A DNA stretch of 64,000 bases from CSP1-1 sp035620615 (GTDB taxonomy: Archaea; Thermoproteota; Nitrososphaeria; Nitrososphaerales; Nitrosopumilaceae), in contig DASPGM010000010.1 in assembly GCA_035620615.1 (NCBI GenBank), positions 145,227 to 209,226 of the forward strand, written 5' to 3'. Of the stretch, positions 46,090 through 53,678 are shown in pieces. Below the pieces are notes generated by a model, which was given only the letters and a program-made list of their open reading frames with translations, searched no databases and had not been told where the DNA came from. The stretch's first letter is position 1, and every line of letters begins with the position of its first letter. The position numbers and the translations under genes are program-made.

Positions 46090-46893
46090 ATGACGACTGA
46101 AATTCAAGAGTTACCTGAAGTTGGAGAAATTGTTATTGCAACGATTACCAAGGTATCAGATCATGGTGCATACGTTACACTAGATGAATACAATAACATT
46201 CAGGGATTTTTACATGTTTCAGAAATAGCACCAGGTTGGGTTCGAAATATAACAAAATACGTTAAAGATGGAGAAAAAAAAGTACTACTTGTTAAAAAAG
46301 TAAGATCTGAAAGAGCAGAGATAGATTTATCCCTTAAACAAATTTCAAAAGATCAAAAAAAGAAAAAATTATTAGAAGTAAAAAGATTTGAGAAAGGAAA
46401 AACTATAATTCAAAATGTAAAAGATGCTGCAGGTCTTTCTCAAAAGGATGTAGAAAAACTTGAAGAACAGATTTTTTCTAAATATGATTCCATCTATGAT
46501 GCATTTTTAGATGTAGTTAGAAAAGGAATAAGCGTTTTAAATGATCTAGGAATACCAAAAAAAACTATTGCAGCAATAGAAGAGGTTAGCTCAAAAATAA
46601 GATTACCTTCAGTAGAAATTCGGGGAATCTTAGAAATAACAAATTCAAAATCAGATGGAGTAGAGATAATTAAACAAACATTAACTGACGCAATTAAAAA
46701 TAATAATGAATCTAAAGTAGAAATTACCTATATTGGAGCCCCAAAGTATAGAATTACTGTTTCGGCTCAAGATTTTAAATCTGCAGAAAAATCTCTAAAA
46801 CCAATTATATTAGAAATTCAAGATTCTATTGAAAAACAAAAAGGGACATTTAATTTCATTCGAGAAGATTCAAAGAAAACAAGAGAAGGATAA
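46090..46893 (+). CDS. eif2a: Translation initiation factor aIF2 subunit alpha
   Basis: Part of aIF2, which carries Met-tRNAi to the ribosome. 267 aa: N-terminal S1/OB domain (VGEIVIATITKVSDHGAYVTLDEYNN, GFLHVSEIAPGWVRN), a helical central domain and a C-terminal alpha/beta domain (KVEITYIGAPKYRITV). Nop10 follows after 2 nt, a common archaeal linkage. Confidence 0.95.
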   Translation: MTTEIQELPEVGEIVIATITKVSDHGAYVTLDEYNNIQGFLHVSEIAPGWVRNITKYVKDGEKKVLLVKKVRSERAEIDLSLKQISKDQKKKKLLEVKRFEKGKTIIQNVKDAAGLSQKDVEKLEEQIFSKYDSIYDAFLDVVRKGISVLNDLGIPKKTIAAIEEVSSKIRLPSVEIRGILEITNSKSDGVEIIKQTLTDAIKNNNESKVEITYIGAPKYRITVSAQDFKSAEKSLKPIILEIQDSIEKQKGTFNFIREDSKKTREG

Positions 46894-46895
46894 CA

Positions 46896-47051
46896 ATGCA
46901 TTTTCAGCTAAGAAAGTGTATTTTTTGTAATCTGTATACATTAAAAAATGAATGCTCTAAGTGTAAAGAAAAAACAAAGATAGTTCATCCAGCAAAATTT
47001 TCACCTGATGATAAGTACATGAAATACCGTTTAGCAGAAAGTTATGAATAA
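46896..47051 (+). CDS. nop10: Nop10, H/ACA RNP protein
   Basis: 51 aa, too short for most callers but typical: the N-terminal four-Cys zinc knuckle (RKCIFCNLYTLKNEC, CSKC) and a C-terminal VHPAKFSPDDKYMKYR. It is needed with Cbf5, Gar1 and L7Ae for H/ACA-guided pseudouridylation. The ATG lies 2 nt after the aIF2 alpha stop, so it is in the same operon. Confidence 0.95.
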   Translation: MHFQLRKCIFCNLYTLKNECSKCKEKTKIVHPAKFSPDDKYMKYRLAESYE

Positions 47052-47076
47052 TTTATCAAGAGTTTAAGAATTATTT

Positions 47077-49752
47077 TCAACTATTAATTACAATTTTTTT
47101 GATAATTGCACTTTCAGGTTCAATTGGTTGGTCCTGAGAATTAGTCTGAAGAGATGCGATATTATCTACAATTTCAAATCCTGAAATTACTTCTCCAAAA
47201 ACAGTGTATTTACCATCTAACCATGGAGCATTATCTAAAACAATAAAAAATTGAGAGCCCGCACTATTGATGTCTGTTCCACGTGCCATAGAAACAATAT
47301 ATTTTTCATGTTTAATGTCACTTAGTTCTGCATTAATTGAATACCCAGGCCCACCTTGTCCCCAAGTATCAGCATCCTTAAGTGATTTAGTATTAGGATC
47401 TCCGCCTTGAATTACAAAACCAGGTACTATTCTATGGAAAATTGTACCATCATAAAATCCAGATTGGACCAGCTTTTTGAAATTTTCAACAGTTTTTGGA
47501 GCAATGCTTTCTTTTAATTCAATTACAATATCCCCAAAGCTTGTAGTAATTATTGCAGTTTCAGAACTTACAATTGATTCTTCAGAAACTGGTTGTACTT
47601 GTTTTGGTACATAATTCTTGTTTACTTCATAGATAAAAACTCCACTAATTGGCCCTGGTGTAGTTCTAGCAAAGCTTGGAGATGAATAAACTAATTTTAC
47701 TGGTCCATCTCCATCAGCAGGATATTTTACATTCTTTGTATATAGTGGAGTAAATCCAGGTTGATATGTTTGTGATTGTAAATTTGAAGCAAAATTAACA
47801 TAGATTTCTGGGGAAAATGGAAACATATTACCTAACAAAGTATTCTTCCAGAAATAATCTGTTCCACTTAATCCATCTGCCTCTAAATATCTAGATGTGG
47901 GTTCACCTGCTATACGCATAAACCATTGTTTTTTACTTTCATCTCCACCACCTTGAAGTAAATAGATGGATTCTTCTCCCTCATTAGTAATTAATTGAGC
48001 TGCAGCATAAACTAAAACATAATCTGCATCAAAATCTTGTAATAGTTCCCAAGCTTGATCTGGAGAACTTAACAACATACGGGCAATTTGTTGTATTTGA
48101 ATAGTACTAATTGTTGCATTATCAGCTAGAGATATTTTTTCCCCAAGTGTTGTAATCCAATATCCATAATCCCACCAAGCAGCAACCACTGCATCATGTG
48201 GTGTATTATTTTTCAACCATTCCATAGCGGCAGGCCAATCATCTGTAGCTATGTTAAAATTTGTTCCACCATTTAGTATCGTTGGAGGAGCTTTAATACC
48301 TGTAATCCAGCTTGCAGCACCAGGCAATGCAGATGGAATAATGAGCAATGCTATTATTATTACAATGAAAGAAATTTTTGTAATTGGTTTAGGTGAACGT
48401 GTAACTTTTTTTAGATCATAACTTTTCTTTTTAAGAATTTCTGCAGTGATTATCGATAACCCAATTGACGATAAAATAATTACTGAGATAGAAGCATAAA
48501 GTTCTAATCTTACAAAAGCAGAGCTAATGTAAACTCCAATAAGGCCAATTATAAGTGCAAATGCCACCATATCTGGTTTTAAAATAATCACTTTTTCTTT
48601 AGATTGGGAATTAGATCTAAAAATTAACCATACTCCAATTCCTGCAAATATCATTAGAATTGAGAGAAAAAAGAATGATTGTGAAATTGTTAAGCTTGCG
48701 TGTTCAGCAACTGAATCAACGAGGGGATCTTGAGTGGTCATAAATGGGTTAATTGCATTTAGATAACGAAAACTTGGGAGGGGAAGAAATTGAGAATTTG
48801 CATTAATTATAATAATAGAGAATCCTGCCAAAATAGTTCCTCCTAATAAAGCAAAACCATTTCGTAATCTCTTTTCTTCTTTACTTATTTTTTGAATAGC
48901 AATACAAACTACAAGAAATATTGTAGGACCAATTAATGCTAATCCACCTATTCCTAAAACAAAATCAATACCAGGTCTCTCAAATACAAGTAATGTAGCA
49001 ATTAATGATGATACAAAAACTGGTATCGACCAAATCAGAAATTTATGATCTGTTCTTAAAAATGGTAATGCTAGGAAGAATAATCCTAAGGGAAGAATAA
49101 AGAATTGAATACCACCCCAAGATGCAAGCCCAAAACTAAGGAAAATTCCTCCGCCGATTAACTTTGCAAGAGCAATTTTCTTATTTTGAGATTTTATTCC
49201 ACTAAGAAATAAATAAATTCCAAGTAAGCCATAGAAAAGTCCTAAGGGTTCAGACTTGAACCAACCTATTGTTCCCCTAATTATCACTGGAATTGATATG
49301 GAAAAAAATAATGCTGCAAAAAGTCCAGCTGTTGTTCCGCCAATTACTCTTACCAGTCCAAAAATAATAATTGTAGTTAATGAACCAATTACAACAGGAA
49401 ATATTATTGCAAAAGTATACAGATCATTTCCTCCTCCAAATATTGGGTAAAGTGTTGCAGCAGTTATGTGAAGCATCACTTGTGATGTTCTAGATACATC
49501 TCTCCCACTTGGATACCAACTTCTATCATCGTGCCATTCAATGTAAGCAGATAGACCATTATCGACTAAGTACTGGGTTGCTCTATAATTAAAAAATGGA
49601 TCAAATTCATTTAATTCAAAACCATAATCGGCTGCCTGAGATCTTACCATAAAAGACATTGAAAACGATATTGCCAAAATTCCAATTATTAGTAGATGTT
49701 GTAACCGAAACTCAAAATTTCTAATATTGAAAAGTTGCTGATTTGAAATCAA
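47077..49752 (-). CDS. aglB: STT3/AglB oligosaccharyltransferase fused to a cyclophilin
   Basis: 891 aa. Residues about 1-490 are a multi-pass STT3 domain: DPFFNYRATQYL near 47 (metal-binding Asp), EWHDDRSWYPSGR near 66, and a soluble domain with the WWDYGYW motif near 520. Residues about 735-891 form a complete cyclophilin PPIase: FHRIVPGFVIQGGD (catalytic Arg), AGSQFFIVLD and WLDGKYTVFGEV. STT3 has its soluble domain outside, so the isomerase would act on secreted proteins next to N-glycosylation. A single uninterrupted frame supports a real fusion. Confidence 0.93.
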   Translation of the reverse strand: MISNQQLFNIRNFEFRLQHLLIIGILAISFSMSFMVRSQAADYGFELNEFDPFFNYRATQYLVDNGLSAYIEWHDDRSWYPSGRDVSRTSQVMLHITAATLYPIFGGGNDLYTFAIIFPVVIGSLTTIIIFGLVRVIGGTTAGLFAALFFSISIPVIIRGTIGWFKSEPLGLFYGLLGIYLFLSGIKSQNKKIALAKLIGGGIFLSFGLASWGGIQFFILPLGLFFLALPFLRTDHKFLIWSIPVFVSSLIATLLVFERPGIDFVLGIGGLALIGPTIFLVVCIAIQKISKEEKRLRNGFALLGGTILAGFSIIIINANSQFLPLPSFRYLNAINPFMTTQDPLVDSVAEHASLTISQSFFFLSILMIFAGIGVWLIFRSNSQSKEKVIILKPDMVAFALIIGLIGVYISSAFVRLELYASISVIILSSIGLSIITAEILKKKSYDLKKVTRSPKPITKISFIVIIIALLIIPSALPGAASWITGIKAPPTILNGGTNFNIATDDWPAAMEWLKNNTPHDAVVAAWWDYGYWITTLGEKISLADNATISTIQIQQIARMLLSSPDQAWELLQDFDADYVLVYAAAQLITNEGEESIYLLQGGGDESKKQWFMRIAGEPTSRYLEADGLSGTDYFWKNTLLGNMFPFSPEIYVNFASNLQSQTYQPGFTPLYTKNVKYPADGDGPVKLVYSSPSFARTTPGPISGVFIYEVNKNYVPKQVQPVSEESIVSSETAIITTSFGDIVIELKESIAPKTVENFKKLVQSGFYDGTIFHRIVPGFVIQGGDPNTKSLKDADTWGQGGPGYSINAELSDIKHEKYIVSMARGTDINSAGSQFFIVLDNAPWLDGKYTVFGEVISGFEIVDNIASLQTNSQDQPIEPESAIIKKIVINS

Positions 49753-49840
49753 TTAATGCTGTCTGAAATGAGATTGCTTATTACTGTTTTGAAAGAATCT
49801 CATTCATATCAATGAATAAAAATATTTTATACAGTTTAAT

Positions 49841-50296
49841 TCACGGAGCAAAAGTACCTTTTAGTATTGCTTGTTCTAGGATTTTACCTTTCATTGCGTT
49901 TTCAAGTTGGTCTTTATTTGAACCCTGTTTTAGCTCTAATTTTGATTTAAGTGCAAATAGTTTAAAATCATAAGTATGTCGCTTATCAGGAGGAGCAGGT
50001 CCACCATATCCAATTTCATCAAAATCAGTTTTACCCTCAATTGAACCAGACGGTACGGAGTCTTCTGAAATTTCCAATGTTTTTGGATCAATATTCCAAA
50101 CCAACCAATGAACCCAAACCTTTCCTACTGCTTTCATTGCATCTGGATCATCCATAATTAGAGCAAGAGAATTTGCCTCTGAGGGAACTCCTCGAATTTT
50201 TATTGGTGGATTGATATTATCATGTTTGTATCCATATTTTTTGGGTATTTCTCCGCCATTTGTAAAAGCTAAACTTTCAATAGTTAATTTTTCCAA
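49841..50296 (-). CDS. PEBP/YbhB-YbcL family protein
   Basis: 151 aa Raf-kinase-inhibitor-like fold. Marks are LALIMDDPDAMKAVGKVWVHWLVWNID in the anion-binding pocket and GPAPPDKRHTYDFKLFAL near 100. Archaeal and bacterial members have no agreed role. Downstream of the PIN gene on the same strand. Confidence 0.92.
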   Translation of the reverse strand: MEKLTIESLAFTNGGEIPKKYGYKHDNINPPIKIRGVPSEANSLALIMDDPDAMKAVGKVWVHWLVWNIDPKTLEISEDSVPSGSIEGKTDFDEIGYGGPAPPDKRHTYDFKLFALKSKLELKQGSNKDQLENAMKGKILEQAILKGTFAP

Positions 50297-50331
50297 TAGA
50301 ATATGTAATTTTTTGTTAAAGTTAAATTTTT

Positions 50332-50700
50332 CTAGGATTCTAAAACCACACGATCATTTGATAATGACATAATAGAACCTCCCAAACTCTTTATTTTATC
50401 CTTTAATTCTTTATCAAGTGTTCCAATAATTCCTCCATGAAGTTTTACATAATCAATTAATGCGTTATCGGCAAATTCTCCCTCGATAGATATTTTTTTT
50501 AGTTTTTTAATAAAATTTAAAGTGGGAGGAATAAGTTTTTGCTTTTTATCATCATAGCCAAGTTTTTTGAGTTCATGAATAACTATATCTGGGACGACAA
50601 ATTGGATAGCCCCAACCTCTGTTTCAAGGTTTGAAAAATTTTTTATTCTTTTTGTAGCCAGATGTATTAAGAAATTAGTATCACAAATAACTTCAACCAA
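50332..50700 (-). CDS. PIN-domain protein (Fcf1/Nob1-like)
   Basis: 122 aa. Acidic residues of the PIN active site are visible: Asp7 in ICDTNFLIH, Glu in VIHELKKLG near 43, Asp in FADNALIDY near 80, and Asp in GTLDKELK near 95. Fcf1/Nob1-like nucleases process rRNA. It overlaps the aIF2 gamma stop by 8 nt, so it lies in the S6e-aIF2 gamma-PIN operon, which fits a ribosome or RNA role. Confidence 0.88.
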   Translation of the reverse strand: MVEVICDTNFLIHLATKRIKNFSNLETEVGAIQFVVPDIVIHELKKLGYDDKKQKLIPPTLNFIKKLKKISIEGEFADNALIDYVKLHGGIIGTLDKELKDKIKSLGGSIMSLSNDRVVLES

Positions 50701-51955
50701 CTACACCTGCTCCAATAAGTCTCCATCTTTCTGCAATGCGTCTACTAATTGCAATATTACCACCTTCAAAAACACATACGGGTCTTTTAAATTCAATTTC
50801 TATATTATTTGATTTCACTTTTGTGACTTTGGATAGAACTGGTGCAGTTCCAATATTTACTCGTAATGATTCTCCAATCTGAATGGGTAAAACCTTAGTT
50901 CCATCACTTGTTCCAACAGCAGAATCAAACAAGTTGACATCTACGTTTGCAGTCAAAGAATTTTCTGGAAGAGTACTAGGTTTACCTATTACTGAACCTA
51001 TGAACGAGTCACTTCTCGTTAGAGATGGGTCTAATTTTGTTCCTATTGCTACAAGTCCTCCTGGTTTAACTACATCGACTTTACCTGAACCAGTACCCAG
51101 AGATACAATTTCTGTTTGAATAGATTCATAGGATTTTTTTTTCTCATTGAATATACCGGGTTTAATTTCGATCTCATCGCCTATTTTAAAAGTACCTTGA
51201 ATAAGACTTCCTCCAATTACACCTCCTTTGATATCTTTAATTTTTGCGCCTGGTTTATTTACGTCAAAAGAACGTAGAACATGCATAATTCCGTTTTTTG
51301 ATTCATCTCGTTTTGGGGTTTCGATGTTTTCTTCAATAGCGCCAATCAGAGCATCAATATTAAGACCCGATTGAGCTGAAACAGGAATTATTGGTGACTT
51401 TGCAGCATGTGTTCCTTTGACAAATTTAGCTATATCATTATAGTTTGAAATAGCGTCATTATATGATATTAAATCAACTTTGTTTTGAACTACTACAATT
51501 TGTTTAATTCCCAAAGTTTCTAATGCAAGCAAATGTTCTCTAGTTTGGGGTTTTGGTACTTGCTCATTTGCAGCAACAACCAATATTGCTCCATCCATAA
51601 TAGCTGAGCCAGAAAGCATATTTGCCATCAGACTTTCATGTCCTGGACTATCCACAAAACTTACCACTCTAGATAATTCGCTTTCTTTTCCACAGTTAGG
51701 ACATTTGGGAGTAGTTGAATAACCTAATGGTGATTTACAGTTCTTACATTTGTAAAAAGCAGCGTCGGAATAACCAACTCGTATTGTAATACCTCTTTTG
51801 AGTTCTTGGCTATGAACACTTGTCCAAATTCCAGTAAGAGCTTGAATTAAAGATGTTTTTCCGTGATCTACATGACCTGCAGTTCCAATATTAACACAAG
51901 GTTGGTAACCATATTTTTTTACATACCATTCAGGAAGTGTTTCACGCCAGTGCAA
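50693..51955 (-). CDS. eif2g: Translation initiation factor aIF2 subunit gamma
   Basis: GTPase subunit binding Met-tRNAi. 420 aa: GTAGHVDHGKTSLIQAL near 25, a zinc ribbon CKNCKSPLGYSTTPKCPNC near 75, switch II DSPGHESLMA near 108, NKVD near 162 and two beta-barrel domains. TTG start. Encoded between S6e and a PIN protein, the usual archaeal order. Confidence 0.95.
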   Translation of the reverse strand: MHWRETLPEWYVKKYGYQPCVNIGTAGHVDHGKTSLIQALTGIWTSVHSQELKRGITIRVGYSDAAFYKCKNCKSPLGYSTTPKCPNCGKESELSRVVSFVDSPGHESLMANMLSGSAIMDGAILVVAANEQVPKPQTREHLLALETLGIKQIVVVQNKVDLISYNDAISNYNDIAKFVKGTHAAKSPIIPVSAQSGLNIDALIGAIEENIETPKRDESKNGIMHVLRSFDVNKPGAKIKDIKGGVIGGSLIQGTFKIGDEIEIKPGIFNEKKKSYESIQTEIVSLGTGSGKVDVVKPGGLVAIGTKLDPSLTRSDSFIGSVIGKPSTLPENSLTANVDVNLFDSAVGTSDGTKVLPIQIGESLRVNIGTAPVLSKVTKVKSNNIEIEFKRPVCVFEGGNIAISRRIAERWRLIGAGVVG

Positions 51956-51986
51956 TATTAGAAATGAAAAATAGTGTTATGTTAAT

Positions 51987-52433
51987 CTATGCCTTTTTTC
52001 CTTCGTCTTTTACTTCTTTCTTAGATGAATCATCTTTTTTTGGTGCTTCTTTCTTAGATGAATCATCGGTTTCTGGAGTTTTTTCAATTTTTATTTCACC
52101 ATCAAACTTACAATTTATTTGATAAATCTCTTCAGAAATAGTGGTGCCCCTAACAAGTTTACGGATTCTTTCCCCTTTTCCAGCATTATTTAGTCCAACC
52201 CCTTTTGATAATAGAATATACTTTCTTGCTCCTCCATGGATATCGGCTCGCATTGGAACACCGGATTTATCACTACCTCCGGTAATTTTCATTTTTCCAC
52301 TCAGTCCTACTGCGGTAGCATCTACGTTACTACCAATGTTTAAACCAACAAAAGGGTTAGCATCACTCTCTTTAAGCTCTTTTGAAATAGATCTTCCCTT
52401 AATATCGGATACAGTAAGTTTGAAGTTAGCCAA
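51987..52433 (-). CDS. rps6e: 30S ribosomal protein S6e
   Basis: 148 aa with the S6e core (FKLTVSDIKGRSISKEL, NIGSNVDATAVGLSGKMKITGGSDKSGVPMR near 34-63, and IRKLVRGTTIS near 90). The C-terminus is a lineage-style low-complexity tail with two copies of DDSSKKE, each about 11 residues apart (52013-52067). First gene of the aIF2 gamma operon. Confidence 0.94.
   Translation of the reverse strand: MANFKLTVSDIKGRSISKELKESDANPFVGLNIGSNVDATAVGLSGKMKITGGSDKSGVPMRADIHGGARKYILLSKGVGLNNAGKGERIRKLVRGTTISEEIYQINCKFDGEIKIEKTPETDDSSKKEAPKKDDSSKKEVKDEGKKA
52013..52067 (-). repeat. Two 22-nt direct repeats in the S6e tail
   Basis: Copies at 52013-52034 and 52046-52067, spaced by 33 nt start to start. They code for the acidic-basic DDSSKKE blocks and so look like slippage duplication of the tail. 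Confidence 0.7.
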
Positions 52434-52522
52434 CTATTCAAAAAAAAAATGAACTCCTAATTAACCTTTGGACAAAATGTTTCTCTAAAAATCTTTAACT
52501 GAATCATTTCCTAATTCATACT

Positions 52523-52645
52523 ATGAATGAGGAAATTAAATGCCCCAGATGCGAGAAAAAAATGATTTCCATGCAATCTTGCCATATGCTTTGCATAAAT
52601 TGTGGGGCTCATCTTGATTGTTCTGATAAAGGAAGTTTTTGGTAA
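52523..52645 (+). CDS. Small zinc-ribbon protein (40 aa)
   Basis: Two CxxC pairs (IKCPRCEKK at residues 7-10, LCINCGAH at 24-27) form a zinc ribbon in a protein that has no other domain. The two stops of this gene and its convergent neighbour (52646-52819) abut. Function unknown. Confidence 0.65.
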   Translation: MNEEIKCPRCEKKMISMQSCHMLCINCGAHLDCSDKGSFW

Positions 52646-52819
52646 TTAAAAACCAGGTCTATCTGGAATATAATCAGCTGCCATATTAACAGCATTTTCT
52701 TTCATGATTTCAATGTATGTATCATACAAAGCTTCAAAACCACAATGTGGACATTTGACTTTTTTAATATCATCTGAGAGTACAGCTACTTTTTCACATT
52801 TAGGACATCGTGCATCCAT
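52646..52819 (-). CDS. Small zinc-ribbon protein (57 aa)
   Basis: Two CPxC-type knuckles (DARCPKCEKV at residues 5-8, VKCPHCGFEAL at 23-26) followed by a polar helical tail (residues 31-57). Convergent with the 40-aa zinc protein, stop to stop. A DNA- or RNA-binding role is possible but not shown. Confidence 0.65.
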   Translation of the reverse strand: MDARCPKCEKVAVLSDDIKKVKCPHCGFEALYDTYIEIMKENAVNMAADYIPDRPGF

Positions 52820-52871
52820 GAATATGTTAATTCATCAAACTATATAACGCTAGATGAAAAAATCGATTTGC

Positions 52872-52945
52872 GCGGAGTTAGTCCAGACTGGTAGGACGTC
52901 AGCTTCCCAAGCTGAAGGTCGCGTGTTCAAATCCCGCACTCCGCA
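52872..52945 (+). tRNA. tRNA-Gly (anticodon CCC)
   Basis: Acceptor GCGGAGT pairs fully with ACTCCGC, discriminator A at 52945. Anticodon stem TCAGC/GCTGA with loop TTCCCAA gives CCC, which reads GGG. D arm and T arm (GTTCAAATC) are regular. No intron and no encoded CCA. Confidence 0.94.
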
Positions 52946-52989
52946 TTATGTTAAGGTTAAAATATTCTAAATCAGAATGATTGAAAAGA

Positions 52990-53112
52990 ATGATAAAAAA
53001 ACTTGAACTAAAAGTAAATGAAAGAGGAGAAATAACATCGCCAACATATCATGAAATTGTTTCTAAGATTAATGATTTAATTGAAAAAATAAATGAAGAA
53101 GATTTAAGATAA
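52990..53112 (+). CDS. Short hypothetical protein (40 aa)
   Basis: An intact frame of 40 codons, MIKKLELKVNERGEITSPT at the start, with a helical, charged C-terminal half (KINDLIEKINEEDL). It lies between tRNA-Gly and the amidotransferase-like gene, 44 nt after the tRNA. No family recognised and coding status is uncertain. Confidence 0.45.
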   Translation: MIKKLELKVNERGEITSPTYHEIVSKINDLIEKINEEDLR

Positions 53113-53114
53113 TT

Positions 53115-53678
53115 TCATTTAAGTGAAACAAATGCATCTATAATGTTTTTACCATCATTACTCATTTCGGGATGAAATTGTGTCCCAAATATATTGAGTT
53201 TAATATGTTGAATGATTTCAAACATACAGTTGTTTGAGTGAGCAATACCAATTAATGATTTACCTAATCGTGAAATCTGGTAATTATGGCTTTCAAAAAC
53301 CATAATTTTTCCTTTACAAAGGGAGTTTTTCTTTTGTATAGAAATCTCTCGATTTCCCTTAGCAAGTATATCCATTTTCTTAATTGTACCTCCTAGTGTT
53401 AAAGCTAATATCTCCGAACCGTAACAAATTCCGAGTAGATTTTTTTTTTCTGAAATAGCATGTTTAATAATTTTTGAATTTAATGAATTCATTTCTTTAT
53501 TATTTTCACGTCGTCCTGATAGAATAAATGAACTAAATTCATGAATTCTAGAGAGATCAATATCAAAATGTTTAAGAATTTTAAATTTGATTTTTTTATC
53601 AGACAAAAAATCTATTAAATTGTTAGTATAAACAGACCCATTATCCACAACTAACAGCAATTTATTTGCCAATCTCAA
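53115..53678 (-). CDS. Class I glutamine amidotransferase-like protein
   Basis: 187 aa. The class I core is visible: nucleophile in LLGICYGSEILAL near 80 and the catalytic His-Glu pair in IFGTQFHPEMSNDG near 166. It resembles GMP synthase subunit A but is not clearly it. The stop is only 2 nt from the convergent 40-aa ORF; the start overlaps the UPF0182-like gene by 17 nt, so the two are translated in tandem. Confidence 0.8.
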   Translation of the reverse strand: MRLANKLLLVVDNGSVYTNNLIDFLSDKKIKFKILKHFDIDLSRIHEFSSFILSGRRENNKEMNSLNSKIIKHAISEKKNLLGICYGSEILALTLGGTIKKMDILAKGNREISIQKKNSLCKGKIMVFESHNYQISRLGKSLIGIAHSNNCMFEIIQHIKLNIFGTQFHPEMSNDGKNIIDAFVSLK

